Assembly (NCBI GenBank): GCA_015680685.1
Contig: MNCI01029171.1
Location: 1 to 64,000 of the forward strand
Direction of reading: 5' to 3'
Source of the DNA: Gnetum montanum
Taxonomy: Eukaryota > Streptophyta > Gnetopsida > Gnetales > Gnetaceae
Length of the DNA stretch: 64,000 nt
Of the stretch, positions 46,331-56,619 are shown piece by piece. Both the position numbers and the translations under genes were made by a program. Each line of letters starts with the position of its first letter. The stretch's first letter is position 1. The notes under the pieces are model-generated. The model was not told the DNA's origin. It ran no database searches and worked only from the letters and a program-made list of their open reading frames with translations.

Positions 46331-47210
46331 TCTGACCAACAATTTTTGAGTATTGGGCCATCCAAGAAGCTGCTCTGCAACTACCTCCATCACAGCCGTA
46401 ACACGATCCTAATGTTGATCCGAATTTCAAGTTATTAATAGCAGCAACAACTTTGAAGATGATGAATTAAAATCTGCTCATCAAAAAAAAAGCACAAGAA
46501 TGATCAAAGAGCTACACAAAGCAGACTTGGATGAGGCACTTGATCAATATCGGCATTTTCTGTAACATGAAGCAAGAGTGTATGGCAGAGTCATGTGTAT
46601 TCATGCGGAACAAAAGGAATTATTTATGATCAGGCCATGGAAAAAGTCGTAACCTAGGATTATGTGCAGTTAACTAATTTTCAAGAATGAGCGTGCTCAT
46701 ACGAATGGTGGCCAGACTCACCAATGGCATCTTCATGCTGAACCTGGACTAGGACGACCACTACACAAACTACATAACAGCAAGCAATACTATGTGTTGA
46801 CACTTTAAACTATATACTATCTACATCATTAAACTATAATTAAATTATATACTATCTACATAACGTGACACTCACTTTGTGTTGAAAATGTGAGAGTGCA
46901 ACTCCATTTATGTATTCAGTTGTACACACTTACATATATATTTATATATCAACCCATCCATGTATGCATCAACTCAATGGTTACTATCTCTATTACCATG
47001 ATTTAAATAACAATAAAATATGTTATGATTTAAAAAAGAAAAAAAGGTTATATGAACTGAACACTTGATCATGGCGGTTGCAACTACAAGATATTCATCA
47101 CCTATAAATATTTAACCCTATGGTGAATATAGCCACTAGATACTTGGCTTCATTTTAAATTTCTTATAAATGTTGTAATTTCATAAAAATTGTAGCCTCT
47201 CAATTGAAAT

Positions 47211-47340
47211 GGTGGTTATAACCATTATGAAGGCCACTTGTCAACTACAACTTTTTTATCTCCATGGCAACCACTTGGCAACTAAATGGAACACTTATCA
47301 ATTGCAATTTATTATCTCTATGGTGGTTATAACCACCCAA
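47211..47340. repeat. GGTGGTTATAACCACC palindromes upstream of the TATA box (5' LTR)
   Basis: A perfect 16-bp palindrome at 47322-47337 and an imperfect one at 47211-47226 ('ggtggttataaccatt'). The block in the other LTR has the same structure at about 58002-58133. They sit 40 to 165 bp upstream of the TATA box. Confidence 0.75.
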
Positions 47341-47374
47341 AAATTTTGTAACTTACCTAACTACCTATGAGACC

Positions 47375-47382
47375 CTATAAAA
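47375..47382 (+). promoter_or_regulatory. TATA box of the N1 5' LTR
   Basis: CTATAAAA in 'gaccctataaaagggc', the clearest core promoter in the window. It is conserved in the 3' LTR at 58169-58176. It divides the LTR into about 2.3 kb of U3 and 1.2 kb of R-U5. Confidence 0.75.
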
Positions 47383-48614
47383 GGGCTTCAAGGGTAGGAA
47401 CGGAAAGGGAGAAACACACACTTGGGAGACACACTCAAGGTCTCACTTTGGGAAGAGCAATTGGAAAAGAAGACATTGTGAAAGTTTGCTTGTAAGATGA
47501 CTTGCTAAAGACAACATTTTAACATCTTTGTCATAGTCTTGTGAGTTATGTTTATTTATTTTATTTTGTTTAAATTGTTTAGCTAGTGGTTTAGATAGTA
47601 TCATACTTAGCAAGTAATTTTGGGAGTTTTAGATTGCTCTTATTGTTCTTGTTGCATGATAGAAAATTTCTATTAAAATTTTACAATAGAAGAGCTTGTG
47701 TTTGAAAGCCTTAAGAGCATTTCAGTAGTGAATTTTATTATTGTGCAATGTATAAGAACCACTATTGAGATTGTTGTAAGAAAACCTTTGCATGTATTCA
47801 AGCCGTTGAACAATTCAATAGTCAAGAGGGTTCAGAAAATCTTTGGTATTTTGATAGGACTAGAATAGCTTCTTTTATCTTTAAAGTGATTTTCCATGGT
47901 ATTTCAATTAGAAATTGTCAAGTATTTTGAAGGTTCTATTGAATGCAATTTTTGACATCAATTTTCTAGCCAAAATGGAGTCTCGTACATGATAGTTTAC
48001 GCAACAATTTTTTGGATAGCATAGTAGGAATTCTTGAAAAAATTGCTTATTTGAGGCTTGGAAGTTTGAACAATTCGTTGTTATTGAATTTGGGATACCT
48101 TTATTACAAAGTGTTTACTCATATCATTTTACCTTGTTTAAACATTTGAAATCTTTACACAAATTTGTTGTCTTTTTCTCTCTTTTTGTTTCCATCGAAT
48201 CTTACTCTATTTTTAGTTTTCTTGTGGAACTATCTCTTTCTCTGGAGAAAATTAGAAGTAGATTCGCAGAGTTGTGCTCAAATGATTTTGCAAAATTTTA
48301 TTTGATACAAGTAGGTATTATAAGAATTGCATAGACTAGGCAATTGAACAGAATAAGAACTCTCAACAACTCACAGTACTTTGCAAAGTTGGCTGAATCT
48401 CTTTAAGATAAGTCATTTATAGTTTTACACACAACCCAATCGTTTCATTTTTCACAACAGCATATCGCAATAGCACACACACATACTCACATTAACTACT
48501 GAGTCTATTTGGAGGTATTTGGGCCTTGGTGTTGCTAGAGACCAGCAAGCACCTAAATCTTGTTCGAGGACACTCGTTGGCGGTCGCGTCCCAAACAGTC
48601 ACCAACAATTTTTT

Positions 48615-48632
48615 TGGCACTAGAAGGAGGGC
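48615..48632 (+). promoter_or_regulatory. Candidate primer-binding site of N1
   Basis: TGGCACTAGAAGGAGGGC starts seven bases after the LTR end CCAACA. TGG plus a GC-rich tail is the usual shape. I cannot match it to a particular tRNA from memory, so the call rests on position. Confidence 0.5.
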
Positions 48633-48732
48633 TGAAAATTTAGCCTGTAAGTTCATAAGCCTTATAATTTTAGCACATCAACCATTCTTTGTTACTATAA
48701 AGACTTAAGAAATTAAATACTATTTTCAGTTT

Positions 48733-49632
48733 ATGACCAAGAAGATTGATAGTTTGGAAAATTTAAAAGTTTCAAAAGATATTCTAGATTCTAAGACTGA
48801 TTCTTCATCAGAAGAAGAACAAAAGAAAGTTTTTGAATTAGGAACAAGTAGTGGAGTGAAAATTAGAAGATCAAGAAGATCACCCATTATATCTGGTTTA
48901 TCGATTCATAAGAGAAGATTTAGAAAGTCTAAGAGTTCAACTATTCAAAGGAATAGGATGGCAAATCCTTGGCAAAGAGTTACACCATTAGGATTTCAAA
49001 ATTACAATGATATTCCTAAGGTAGTTTACAAATATTTGCCTGAGCCTTTCATTCCTAAAAAAGCTTATTTAGCTAAAGAATATATTCACATGTTTGAGTT
49101 AGCTTAGCTCATGCAAATATTCAACATCAAGATCAAGCTTGTAGGTTGTTTGTATTAAATTTAAAGGATATGGCTTAGATTTGGTATTCAAATTTACCAA
49201 GTAATAGTATTATAAGTTGGGATGACATGAAGAATTTTTTCTTAGCCCAGTTTGGTAATCAACTAGATTAACAACAACTATACTATGGGCTGATACAAGC
49301 TAAGTAAGGAGTTAAAGAGTCAATTAGAGATTTCAACATCAAGTTTCAACGAATTTGTGGACACTTTCAAAGACAATATAGACCATCTGAAGAAATTCTT
49401 AAAGAAACTTATATTAACGTTGTCAACCCCAACATTTCAATTTGGTTAAGCAGAACTCCAAACTTAACTACACTAAATGACTATAGTGAAGCTATACAGT
49501 CTGAAAAATAGTTGAACTTGAATCATGAAGAAAATATTGCAATTCAAAAAAGAGAAGAAAGAGTTATGATTCCTATGCAAAATTTTGCTCAATTTAAAGC
49601 TTTACCAGGTCCATCTCATGTTTTTGACCAAG
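48733..49632 (+). pseudogene. gag of N1, broken
   Basis: It starts at ATG 48733 with a Lys/Ser/Glu-rich N-terminus and a basic patch (KIRRSRRSPIISG). The capsid region follows in the same frame past a stop at 49107: FVLNLKDMA, WDDMKNFFLAQFGNQL, ESIRDFNIKFQRICGHF and TLNDYSEAIQSEK. This is the Retrotrans_gag pattern of gypsy elements. Recognisable sequence stops near 49632 and the foreign insert begins. No zinc knuckle is seen, so the nucleocapsid end was replaced or lost. Confidence 0.8.
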
Positions 49633-49639
49633 TATTGCA

Positions 49640-50270
49640 ACTAAATCTAACATTTCTACCACTTCTGCTTGTCTTTTTCTTTGTCTAAAACATTCTTTTC
49701 TTTCACGTCCTTGTGCACATCTTCATTCTATAGTAACAATATCTATAGGATTTATAAGTAATTCATCTTCGACCATCAAATCACCATGACCTCTTCCATG
49801 ACCACGACCACGACCACGTCCATGACCATGTTCTATACGTGAAATAACTTCTTGATGCAATCGAGGCTAATGAACATTTTCATCATTAGGAATGACTGCT
49901 AAGTGATTTTTGTGTTCATCTATGCATTCTCATCCTTGTCCACGTCCACGTCCACAACCTCTTCCTCGTCCTTATCTACGATCCCTTCCATTCTGTGAAA
50001 TATTATTATACAAAGTGACCTAATATGTTCAGCTTTATTAAATCAGACATTAAATGAATTTCATCTAAAATAAAAATAAAATTTCATCTACAAACCTCAC
50101 TTCCTTCCACCTGTTGTTGCTACATTTTTGCTCGACGCATTCTTTGACATAAGCAATTTTGTTCCATTCTTTGCAACTCCAAAGGATCTCCCCGTTGCCG
50201 AGCTTCTCTTCTTCGATCTCTCAGATGTTGTTGTCTCGCTCGATTTAACTAACGCTCTCTATCACCTGCA
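49640..50270 (-). pseudogene. Antisense RG-rich ORF with intron-like borders, unknown
   Basis: Two minus-strand blocks. The first (50260-50096) reads LNRARQQHLRDRRREARQRG and LELQRMEQNCLCQRMRRAKM. A 103-bp gap starts GTTTGT and ends TTTCACAG (50095-49993). The second block (49992-49640) has GRGRGCGRGRGQG, HGRGRGRGHGRGHGDLMVED and AQGRERKECFRQRKRQAE. A few stops occur. Arg/Gly-rich tracts suggest nucleic-acid binding. I cannot name a family. The intron-like gap argues for capture of genomic host DNA or of another transposon's gene. Confidence 0.4.
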
Positions 50271-50289
50271 TGATCTGTATTTACAGGAA

Positions 50290-50640
50290 TGATAATCCTT
50301 ATCTAGTATTATGGGTTATATTAAATTTTAAATAAAACCCTAATCTAGAAATAAAAAATTAGTTATTTTTTAAAAGAAACCTAAGGCACCCAATATGTTT
50401 TTAAATATAACCCAAACATAAAAATATAAATTAGTTATTTTTTTTTAAAAAAACCTTATACAGTATTATGGGTTGTATTAAATTTTAAATAAAACCTAAA
50501 TCTAAAAATAAAAAATTAATTATTTTTTTTAAAAAACCTAAGGCACTCAATATGTTTTTAAATATAACCCAAACCTAAAAATAAAAATTAGTTGTTTTTC
50601 TAGAATTATTTGGGAAATAGAATTCCATAAAATATTAAGT
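50290..50640. repeat. Direct duplication of about 125 bp, AT-rich
   Basis: 'aacctaaggca(c/t)ccaatatg' occurs at 50391 and 50537, and 'attatgggttgtattaaatt' at 50465 has a near copy at 50309. These belong to a direct duplication with internal poly(A)/poly(T) stretches. No gene. Confidence 0.6.
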
Positions 50641-51184
50641 TGTTTCATACCCATTACTGCGGTTCACTGAGCTCTTTGTAAAGCCTACAGAGTGCTCAAA
50701 GTGCATAGGAGTCTCAGGACCGAAGCATTTTTAACCCAATGTTACCTTACCCATTATGATACCTGCCAAAATTCCCAAATACGAAGGTTTAGTGATTTTT
50801 AAATCAAATTCAAGAGTGCTGAAATGCCAAAAATATAGTTTGCAATAACCATGTCATGCAATGGAGATACAAATTCAAATTATCTTTGAGGGCTCCAATT
50901 CAAAAACTCAAGGAAATAAAACAGAACGCGCACTTCATTAACAGAAGAATTATATACAAATAAATAACTTCAACAAGTCAAAATAATGAAATAGAAAATT
51001 CTATCATAATAGTAGTAACAAAAGAGTTGTAGAGAATACCACCATTTGTACAATAATGCAAGTTGACTATCCAAAAATTTGCCGTGATTTCTTGGTTTGA
51101 AATCGCGGGAGATAGAATGGACTTGCAAATCGATGACATGCGGACATCATAAATTGAAATGTGGCTTCTTCTATGTCCACGTAA
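50641..51184. other. Spacer upstream of the GH3 fragment
   Basis: No gene I can support on either strand. It may hold GH3 intron or more divergent GH3 sequence just before 51185. Confidence 0.35.
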
Positions 51185-52104
51185 AAGTGTAAAGTATGCG
51201 CAATAATAAATTTTGCCTTTTTCTATTCGTGAAAATGGAGACCATGACTCCCAGAGGTTTGAGGGCAAGGCCAGTGCTGACGAGCTACTACAAGAGCAAG
51301 CAGTTTTAGATGAGTAAATGCTCAAACCATTACTTTTTTTCTTGAATCCTCAAATATTCAAGAAATGCTATGTGGGCTGCTACAACGCCATTCCATCATG
51401 AGAATGGATGCTGTGTTCATGTCAGGGCTACTCAGGGTGCTGCACTTTATGCAGAAAAACTGGCGTAGCCTCGCTCAAGACATCCGTTCGGGGACTCTCA
51501 ACCCGGACATCATCTCCGACCCTACACTGCACCTCGCAGTGGAGAAACTACTCCTCCCAGATGCCGACCTCGCCGACCTCATCCACGCTGAATGCAGCAA
51601 TGGAGAAGGGCAGTCTTGGGAAGGGATCATCCATCGGCTGTGGCCCAACAATGGTTCGAGTTCATACGCCGACGCAATGCAATGCCGAGAATAGACGTGG
51701 ACAAGACGGACGAAGCAGAGTTGCAGGATGCCGTAACAAAGGTAGCTAAGACACTGTTGAGCGACTACAGAATGGAGTTGGTGGAGTTCAGCAGCTACGC
51801 TGACACGGTGAGTACCATCCCGGGACACTACGTTCTGTTCTGGGAGGTTGCACCGATGCCGCTGCGCGTGCTGATGACCATCATGAACGAGTGTTGCGTC
51901 GCAGTGGAAGAAGGTCTCAACTCCGTTTACAGGCAGTGTAGAGCTTCAGACAAGTCAATCGGTCCTCTGGAAATCAGAGTGATGCAGTGTGGCACAATTG
52001 ACAAAATGATGGACTCATGCATCGCCCGTGGTTCTTCCATAAATCAATACAAGAAGCCTCGCTGCATCCGCTGTGATTATATCTGCAAGCCTTGTGAATT
52101 CTAG
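51185..52104 (+). pseudogene. Captured GH3 acyl-amido synthetase fragment
   Basis: GH3 enzymes adenylate plant hormones such as jasmonate and auxin and join them to amino acids. Visible family blocks are [10 protein letters not shown] plus [12 protein letters not shown] (51210-51310), MLCGLLQRHSIMR...SGLLRVLHFMQKNW (51365-51460) and WEGIIHRLWPN (51617-51649). After a frame change these continue with DKTDEAELQ, STIPGHYVLFWEV, VYRQCRASDKSIGPLEIRV and SINQYKKPRC, ending in a stop at 52104. About 125 residues are missing at 51650, covering the usual YxSSE and YRxGD ATP motifs. The N-terminus with SSGTS is also absent. It is therefore catalytically dead. GC content is well above the surroundings. 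Family assignment is firm; the substrate class cannot be told. Confidence 0.88.
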
Positions 52105-52156
52105 CACATCAAAGCAAAGACATGGTTTGTAAATAGAGAAGTATGCAACAGAGGTA

Positions 52157-52380
52157 ACCTTTCGTATAAAATGACGTAACCTTTCATGACACATCAAAGT
52201 TATGCACGACATTACTGAAATGGCCTGTTGGTAAGCATTATGTAATCGAAATGACCTGTCTAAAATTTTAGTTACACGTCAACGTTATGCACAAAGTTGC
52301 GTTACCAAAATGGCCTCTCTGGAATTTTAGTTACATGTTAGCATTATGCACAAAGTTGCATTACCAAAATGGTCTGTGGG
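52157..52380 (+). repeat. Degenerate 60-bp tandem repeats after the GH3 fragment
   Basis: 'aaatgacctgtc' (52249), 'aaatggcctctct' (52308) and 'aaatggtctgtggg' (52367) start units about 59 bp apart. Each unit continues with 'tttagttaca' and 'ttatgcacaaagttgcgttacca'. Weaker units lie at 52157 and 52217. They lie just downstream of the GH3 stop codon. Confidence 0.7.
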
Positions 52381-52442
52381 AAAGTCAACGTTAGTCAGCG
52401 TTACATACAAACAATTAGCGTTACCGAATTCTGATTGGTAAT

Positions 52443-53140
52443 GGCTTATCGGCCAAATGATCTTAAAGCTTTTAGACTAGGTGTGATGACACATAAAATT
52501 CCTTTAATAGAAGGTTGTAAAATAGTCAGGCAAAAACAAAGGAAATTTAATCCATCATTTGAACCAGCTATGGAAACCAAAATTAAGAAGTTTTTGTAAG
52601 CACGAATCATATATCTAGTACGATATTCAACATGGCTTGCTAACCTTGTTCGTGCGAGAAAGAAAAATGGTGATATAAGGCTTTGTGTAGACTTTAGAAA
52701 TCTCAATGATAACTCAAAAAGGGATAAGTATCCACTTCCAAGAATTGATGAGATGCTGATTAAAGTCTCAGGTTGTCAAGTATATTCTTTCTTAGATGGT
52801 TTCTCAGGTTATAATGAAATCGTGGTAGATAAGAATGACAGATACAAAACATCATTTATCACCAAATGGGGAACTTTTGCTTAACAAAGAATGCCATTTC
52901 GATTGTCAAATGTTGGAGCTACTTTCCAAAGAGCAATGGATTTAGCATTTAAGGATTTACTAGGAAAATTCATGGTGGTTTATTTGGATGATATTACAAT
53001 ATTCTCAAAGAAAAAAGAAGATCATATTAATCATCTTCAGCAAGTTTTCGACAGATGTCATGAGTTTGGTATTTCATTAAATCCTAAGAAGTGTATCTTC
53101 AAGGTTAAATTCGGAAGCTTATTAGGCCATGTGATATGTN
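52443..53140 (+). pseudogene. RT of N1, broken
   Basis: It reads YRPNDLKAFRLGVMTHKIPL, then ARKKNGDIRLCVDFRNLND (the K-K--G--R-CVD-R-LN block), YPLPRIDEML, SFLDGFSGYNEI, MPFRLSNVGATFQRAMD and the catalytic VYLDDITIFS (YLDD at 52981-52992). It ends GHVI at an N at 53140. Only a few stops interrupt it (for example 52596 and 52882). It is a gypsy-type RT, better kept than that of A1. Confidence 0.9.
53140..53140. other. Single N, probable missing sequence
   Basis: After GHVI the gypsy RT normally runs on through an FLG...YRRFI block to RNase H. Here the text jumps to sequence starting RALSKIKNAIQEAPYLVKP within about 60 bp. Roughly 100 to 200 bp seem to be missing at or next to the N. Confidence 0.6.
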
Positions 53141-54209
53141 GATGCATATGCTAAAAAAGGATGTATAAGTAGAGAAAACACTAGAATCAAAGAGAGCTTT
53201 ATCAAAAATTAAAAATGCTATACAAGAAGCTCCATATTTGGTGAAGCCTAGGCTTAAAGAAGATTTTTTGGTTATATTCTTTTGCTTCGAATGATTCTAT
53301 CGTTGCCATTTTAACACAAAAAGATGATGAAGGTCAAGATAACCAATTGGATTTTTTGGGTATCAATTAAAAGGTTTATAATTAAATTATTTAGACTTAG
53401 AAAAATAAGCATTTGCAGTCATCAAAGCACTTCAACATGTTAAATATTAATTGGAAAGTTTATTAGTCCACATTATGCTAATTGAACCTACAGTCAAGTG
53501 ATTCCTAGCCCAAAATGAGATTGGATTAAAAAAAGAAAAATAGCTTATAAAGTTGCAAAGTTTCAAATTTTTATTAGAAATATGCAAAAAAATTAAGGGA
53601 ATGAGATTAGCCAAGTTAATGACTAGAGAAAGTGAAGTATGCACACTTGACACCCATGAAGAGAATTGGTATGATGAAATTCTGAAATTTCTTAATATAA
53701 AGAAAATCCCAAATAATTTAACTACAAGTCAAAAGAGAACTTTCTTCAAAAGAGCACGAAGATTTGTTGTTAAAGATGGTATATTATATAGAAAAGATTT
53801 TCGAGCAGTTTTATTGGAATGTGTTCATAATGATCAAATTAGTTTCATTTTGGAACAATTTCATGATCATTTGAATTTATTTTATGAATCCCCTAAGTCG
53901 ACTATGAAACATATACTTCGATATGGATATTATTAGTCTTCCATGTATCAAGAAATTAGTTCAAAGATTCAAAAATGCTATAAATGTCAAATTCATGAGC
54001 CCAAGATTAAAAAGGCTAGAGCCCCTTTAAAGACAGTAGTTGTAGATAGACCATTTCAGCAATGGGGTTTGAATTTTATTGGTACAATTACTCCTTCAAG
54101 AGCTGGACACAAGTTTATTCTCACGACTACTGATTATTTCACTAAATGATCTAAAGTAAAGGCTCTAAGAGGAAGTTTAGCATCAGATGTGATTAAGTTT
54201 CTAGAAGAC
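53141..54209 (+). pseudogene. RNase H and integrase core of N1, broken
   Basis: RNase H remnants: FAVIKALQHVKY near 53411-53446. Integrase follows in cleaner frames: FFKRARRFVVKDGILYRKDF, the zinc region with FHDHLNLFYESPKSTMKHI and CYKCQ (53870-53990), then RPFQQWGLNFIGTI, where the first catalytic Asp is Asn, and KFILTTTDYFTK (to 54149). A gap of Ns follows at 54210. Confidence 0.85.
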
Positions 54210-54554
54210 NNNNNNNNNNNNNNNNNNNNNNNNNNNNNNNNNNNNNNNNNNNNNNNNNNNNNNNNNNNNNNNNNNNNNNNNNNNNNNNNNNNNNNNNNNN
54301 NNNNNNNNNNNNNNNNNNNNNNNNNNNNNNNNNNNNNNNNNNNNNNNNNNNNNNNNNNNNNNNNNNNNNNNNNNNNNNNNNNNNNNNNNNNNNNNNNNNN
54401 NNNNNNNNNNNNNNNNNNNNNNNNNNNNNNNNNNNNNNNNNNNNNNNNNNNNNNNNNNNNNNNNNNNNNNNNNNNNNNNNNNNNNNNNNNNNNNNNNNNN
54501 NNNNNNNNNNNNNNNNNNNNNNNNNNNNNNNNNNNNNNNNNNNNNNNNNNNNNN
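54210..54554. other. Assembly gap (345 Ns)
   Basis: Unknown sequence within the integrase core of N1. The second Asp and the Glu of the active site would fall here. Open frames drawn across the gap are meaningless. Confidence 0.99.
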
Positions 54555-54765
54555 AAGACCTTTCAAGATAGGGAACCTTGTCCTATTATGGAATATGAAG
54601 AAACCAAATAAGTTTACATCGTCATGGATTGGACCATTTCAAATTACAAAGCAATTATCTGAGGATACTTACAAATTATCAACTTTGGATGGCATGGAAT
54701 TGCAATTTCTATATAATGTTTTGCATATAAAACATTATTTTGGACAATTGCATACAACCTAAATA
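54555..54765 (+). pseudogene. Integrase C-terminal end of N1
   Basis: Right of the gap the frame reads SSWIGPFQITKQLSEDTYKL and VLHIKHYFGQLHTT then stop. This is the GPF...Y.L...HY pattern that ends non-chromoviral gypsy integrases. No chromodomain follows. Confidence 0.75.
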
Positions 54766-55159
54766 TATCCTTTCACAAAGTAATATATGTATATACTATT
54801 AGATATAATATTACTAATATTACTAGGAATATAGTATTAATTATTATGTTTAATTATGCTATTGATATATAATTAGATAAGTAGATAGTATATTATAATA
54901 GTAAATATATTTAGGATAAATTTATTTAAATTAGAGAAATAAGTGGAATCCTACAAGTGTGACAAGTGGAAAAGGTGACTCATCTACCACCTAGTGAGGA
55001 TTTTATAAAGTTATTAGAATGCCTAGAAAGAGGGAAAATTGGTTGAAGACTCTTGGGGGGAATTTTAAGTTTCTAGCTACTATAAAAGGAGGATTGGATT
55101 GCCTAGGATTTCCTCATCTTCTAATTCAAGTTGAGTAGAGAAAGTAAGAGAGAGATGAT
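54766..55159. other. Spacer after pol
   Basis: Very AT-rich, with 'tatataatatt' type runs (54780-54910), then mixed sequence leading into the small late ORF. 'actataaaaggagg' at 55079-55092 is TATA-like and lies 70 bp before the ATG of that ORF. Confidence 0.45.
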
Positions 55160-55474
55160 TTGATAGAGAAGATGGATTTTGGGAGAACAATGAGAAAGCC
55201 TTTCATTTCTTATGTGATGGGATATTGCCCAGAACATGTGTTGAAGGGTTATTTGAAAGCTAGAGCATGTGGAGCACCTAAAGAGTGTCCTTTCAGGGTT
55301 TGGTTGGCTGATAAATTCTCATTCCTCACAAGAGGTTTAGAGATAAAATCAAACATTTGGGGACAATATCAAAATTGCACCCAAGAAGAGGAGAGGAAGG
55401 AAGAGCAACCAACCAATGAAGAGTCATGGGAAGAAGCCTTTGTATCCAAAGAAGAAGAGGAAGGACCCAATTGA
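55160..55474 (+). CDS. Small late ORF of N1, unknown (104 aa)
   Basis: Open from ATG 55160 to a stop at 55474. The first half is globular with three Cys (GYCPEHVLKGY, RACGAPKECPFRVWLADKFSFL). The second half is Glu/Lys-rich and disordered. The same frame style continues past the stop (ENNKKTFITSEITYETV), so it was longer. A TATA-like string precedes it. It lies between integrase and the polypurine tract, again an extra ORF. I do not recognise the family. Confidence 0.5.
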   Translation: MIEKMDFGRTMRKPFISYVMGYCPEHVLKGYLKARACGAPKECPFRVWLADKFSFLTRGLEIKSNIWGQYQNCTQEEERKEEQPTNEESWEEAFVSKEEEEGPN

Positions 55475-55840
55475 AAGAACGAAGATGAGAAGATTGCTAA
55501 AGAAAAAGCTCAAGAAGAGCAAGTTGAAGGCTCCACCAAGCTAGAAAATAACAAGAAAACCTTCATCACATCAGAAATTACCTATGAGACAGTTAGAGAG
55601 ATGAGGATTCCTACTAGAGTAACCCTCACAATCCTGTACCCAACCCAAGAATAGTCCATGAATGAAGGACTTGATAATGTACAGTTTATTATTGTTTTTT
55701 AGGAATGAGGTTTTTATACCACCAAACCTTATGTTTGATTTTTCTCTAAAAAGATTTATCTGTTCAGTTGTAAAAATTCAATAAGAATTTTAGTACAGTT
55801 CAGTTTTAAAAGGAGGCTTGCATAAATTTCTTTAAGCTTT

Positions 55841-55855
55841 TAAAGGGGGAAAAAG
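55841..55855 (+). promoter_or_regulatory. Polypurine tract of N1
   Basis: AAAGGGGGAAAAAG lies directly before the 3' LTR start TGTTGG. It is the cleanest polypurine tract in the window. Confidence 0.85.
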
Positions 55856-55932
55856 TGTTGGCACATTTTCGCCATTTCATGGGATAGCATTAGCTAAAAG
55901 ATGGAATGAAAGAAAATAAGAAATAAAATAAC

Positions 55933-56460
55933 TGGCAAATTTTTGGAGGTATTGGTAAAAATACCATTGCGGATGCCATGTATGCAAAAGTAGATGACAT
56001 TTTGGGCTTCAAGTTTTCAAAGGTAGCACTGTATGAAAACATATTAGTTGTACAGAATAAAATTTTAGATGACATTTTTGAAATTCAAGCTAGACGTTCT
56101 ACTAGCATGGATGGTCAAAAACTTTTGTAGAAGTGTTGCGTGAAGGATGCATGTTTTCTTTACATAGATAACATGCAAATTAGTAGAGAGTTGGCCAAAT
56201 TGATAAAGTTAAGGCTTCTATTGATGGTAAGAGACTCAGGTGTGAGTTGTAGTTTAAGAGGTATTAACAGGTAAAATGATGTGAAAGTAATCACTGTGGA
56301 TTCCTTGCCAAAAGCAGAGGCCCTTACTCTGTTGAACCAGGAGATGGCCATGTTTGAACTAAGATATGTGGCTGTTATGGAAGCATTTGCAGAAGTGCAA
56401 TAGTAAATGAAGGAATTCTCAAGGGATTTCATTTTTGATACTCAACATTTTGTGTTCAAC
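55933..56460 (+). pseudogene. NB-ARC (disease-resistance type) fragment in the 3' LTR of N1
   Basis: NB-ARC domains are the ATP-binding switch of plant NLR immune receptors. One frame from 55933 reads FGGIGKNTIADAMYAKVDD (P-loop GxxGKxT), KILDDIFEIQA, a kinase-2-like CFLYIDNMQISRELAKLI, then RLLLMVRDSGVSCSLRGIN (RNBS-B-like) and VKVITVDSLPKAEALTLLNQ (RNBS-C-like). The order and spacing fit NB-ARC, and stops are few. The winged-helix MHD and any TIR or LRR parts are absent. The same fragment sits in the 5' LTR, so it was captured before the last transposition. Confidence 0.75.
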
Positions 56461-56619
56461 ATAGGGCTCCAATGACTACATGGGAACCTGCATCAATAGC
56501 GACAAGATTGGCCAACCATTCTAGTGCTGGGTTGTCCTGTGACTACCCCAACAAAAATCAATGTTGAACAGTGGCGTGGTGTGTGGCTGGTGAGCATGCC
56601 TCCATGGTAGTCCTGCAGC

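Larger units (their letters stand above)
45067..48607 (+). repeat. 5' LTR of N1 (3541 bp)
   Basis: Aligns end to end with 55856-59402 with only a few differences per 60-base line. Order: NB-ARC fragment (45144-45670), second gene-like segment (45830-46330), a stretch of short-frame sequence, paired GGTGGTTATAACC palindromes (47211-47340), a TATA box (47375-47382) and about 1.2 kb of transcribed R-U5. The ends are TATTAG...CCAACA. Confidence 0.92.
49633..52442. mobile_element. Foreign insert between gag and RT of N1
   Basis: About 2.8 kb that replaces or interrupts the protease region. Contents: an antisense RG-rich ORF (49640-50270), AT-rich duplicated sequence (50290-50640), spacer, a GH3 fragment (51185-52104) and 60-bp repeats (52157-52380). 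GC content is higher than in the flanking gag and RT. I found no clear terminal inverted repeats, target-site duplication or poly(A) tail, so the mechanism (Helitron-like, template switching, other) is open. Confidence 0.6.

Noticed and set aside
54189-54611. Long frames on both strands across 54201-54611
   Set aside because: They consist almost wholly of Ns.
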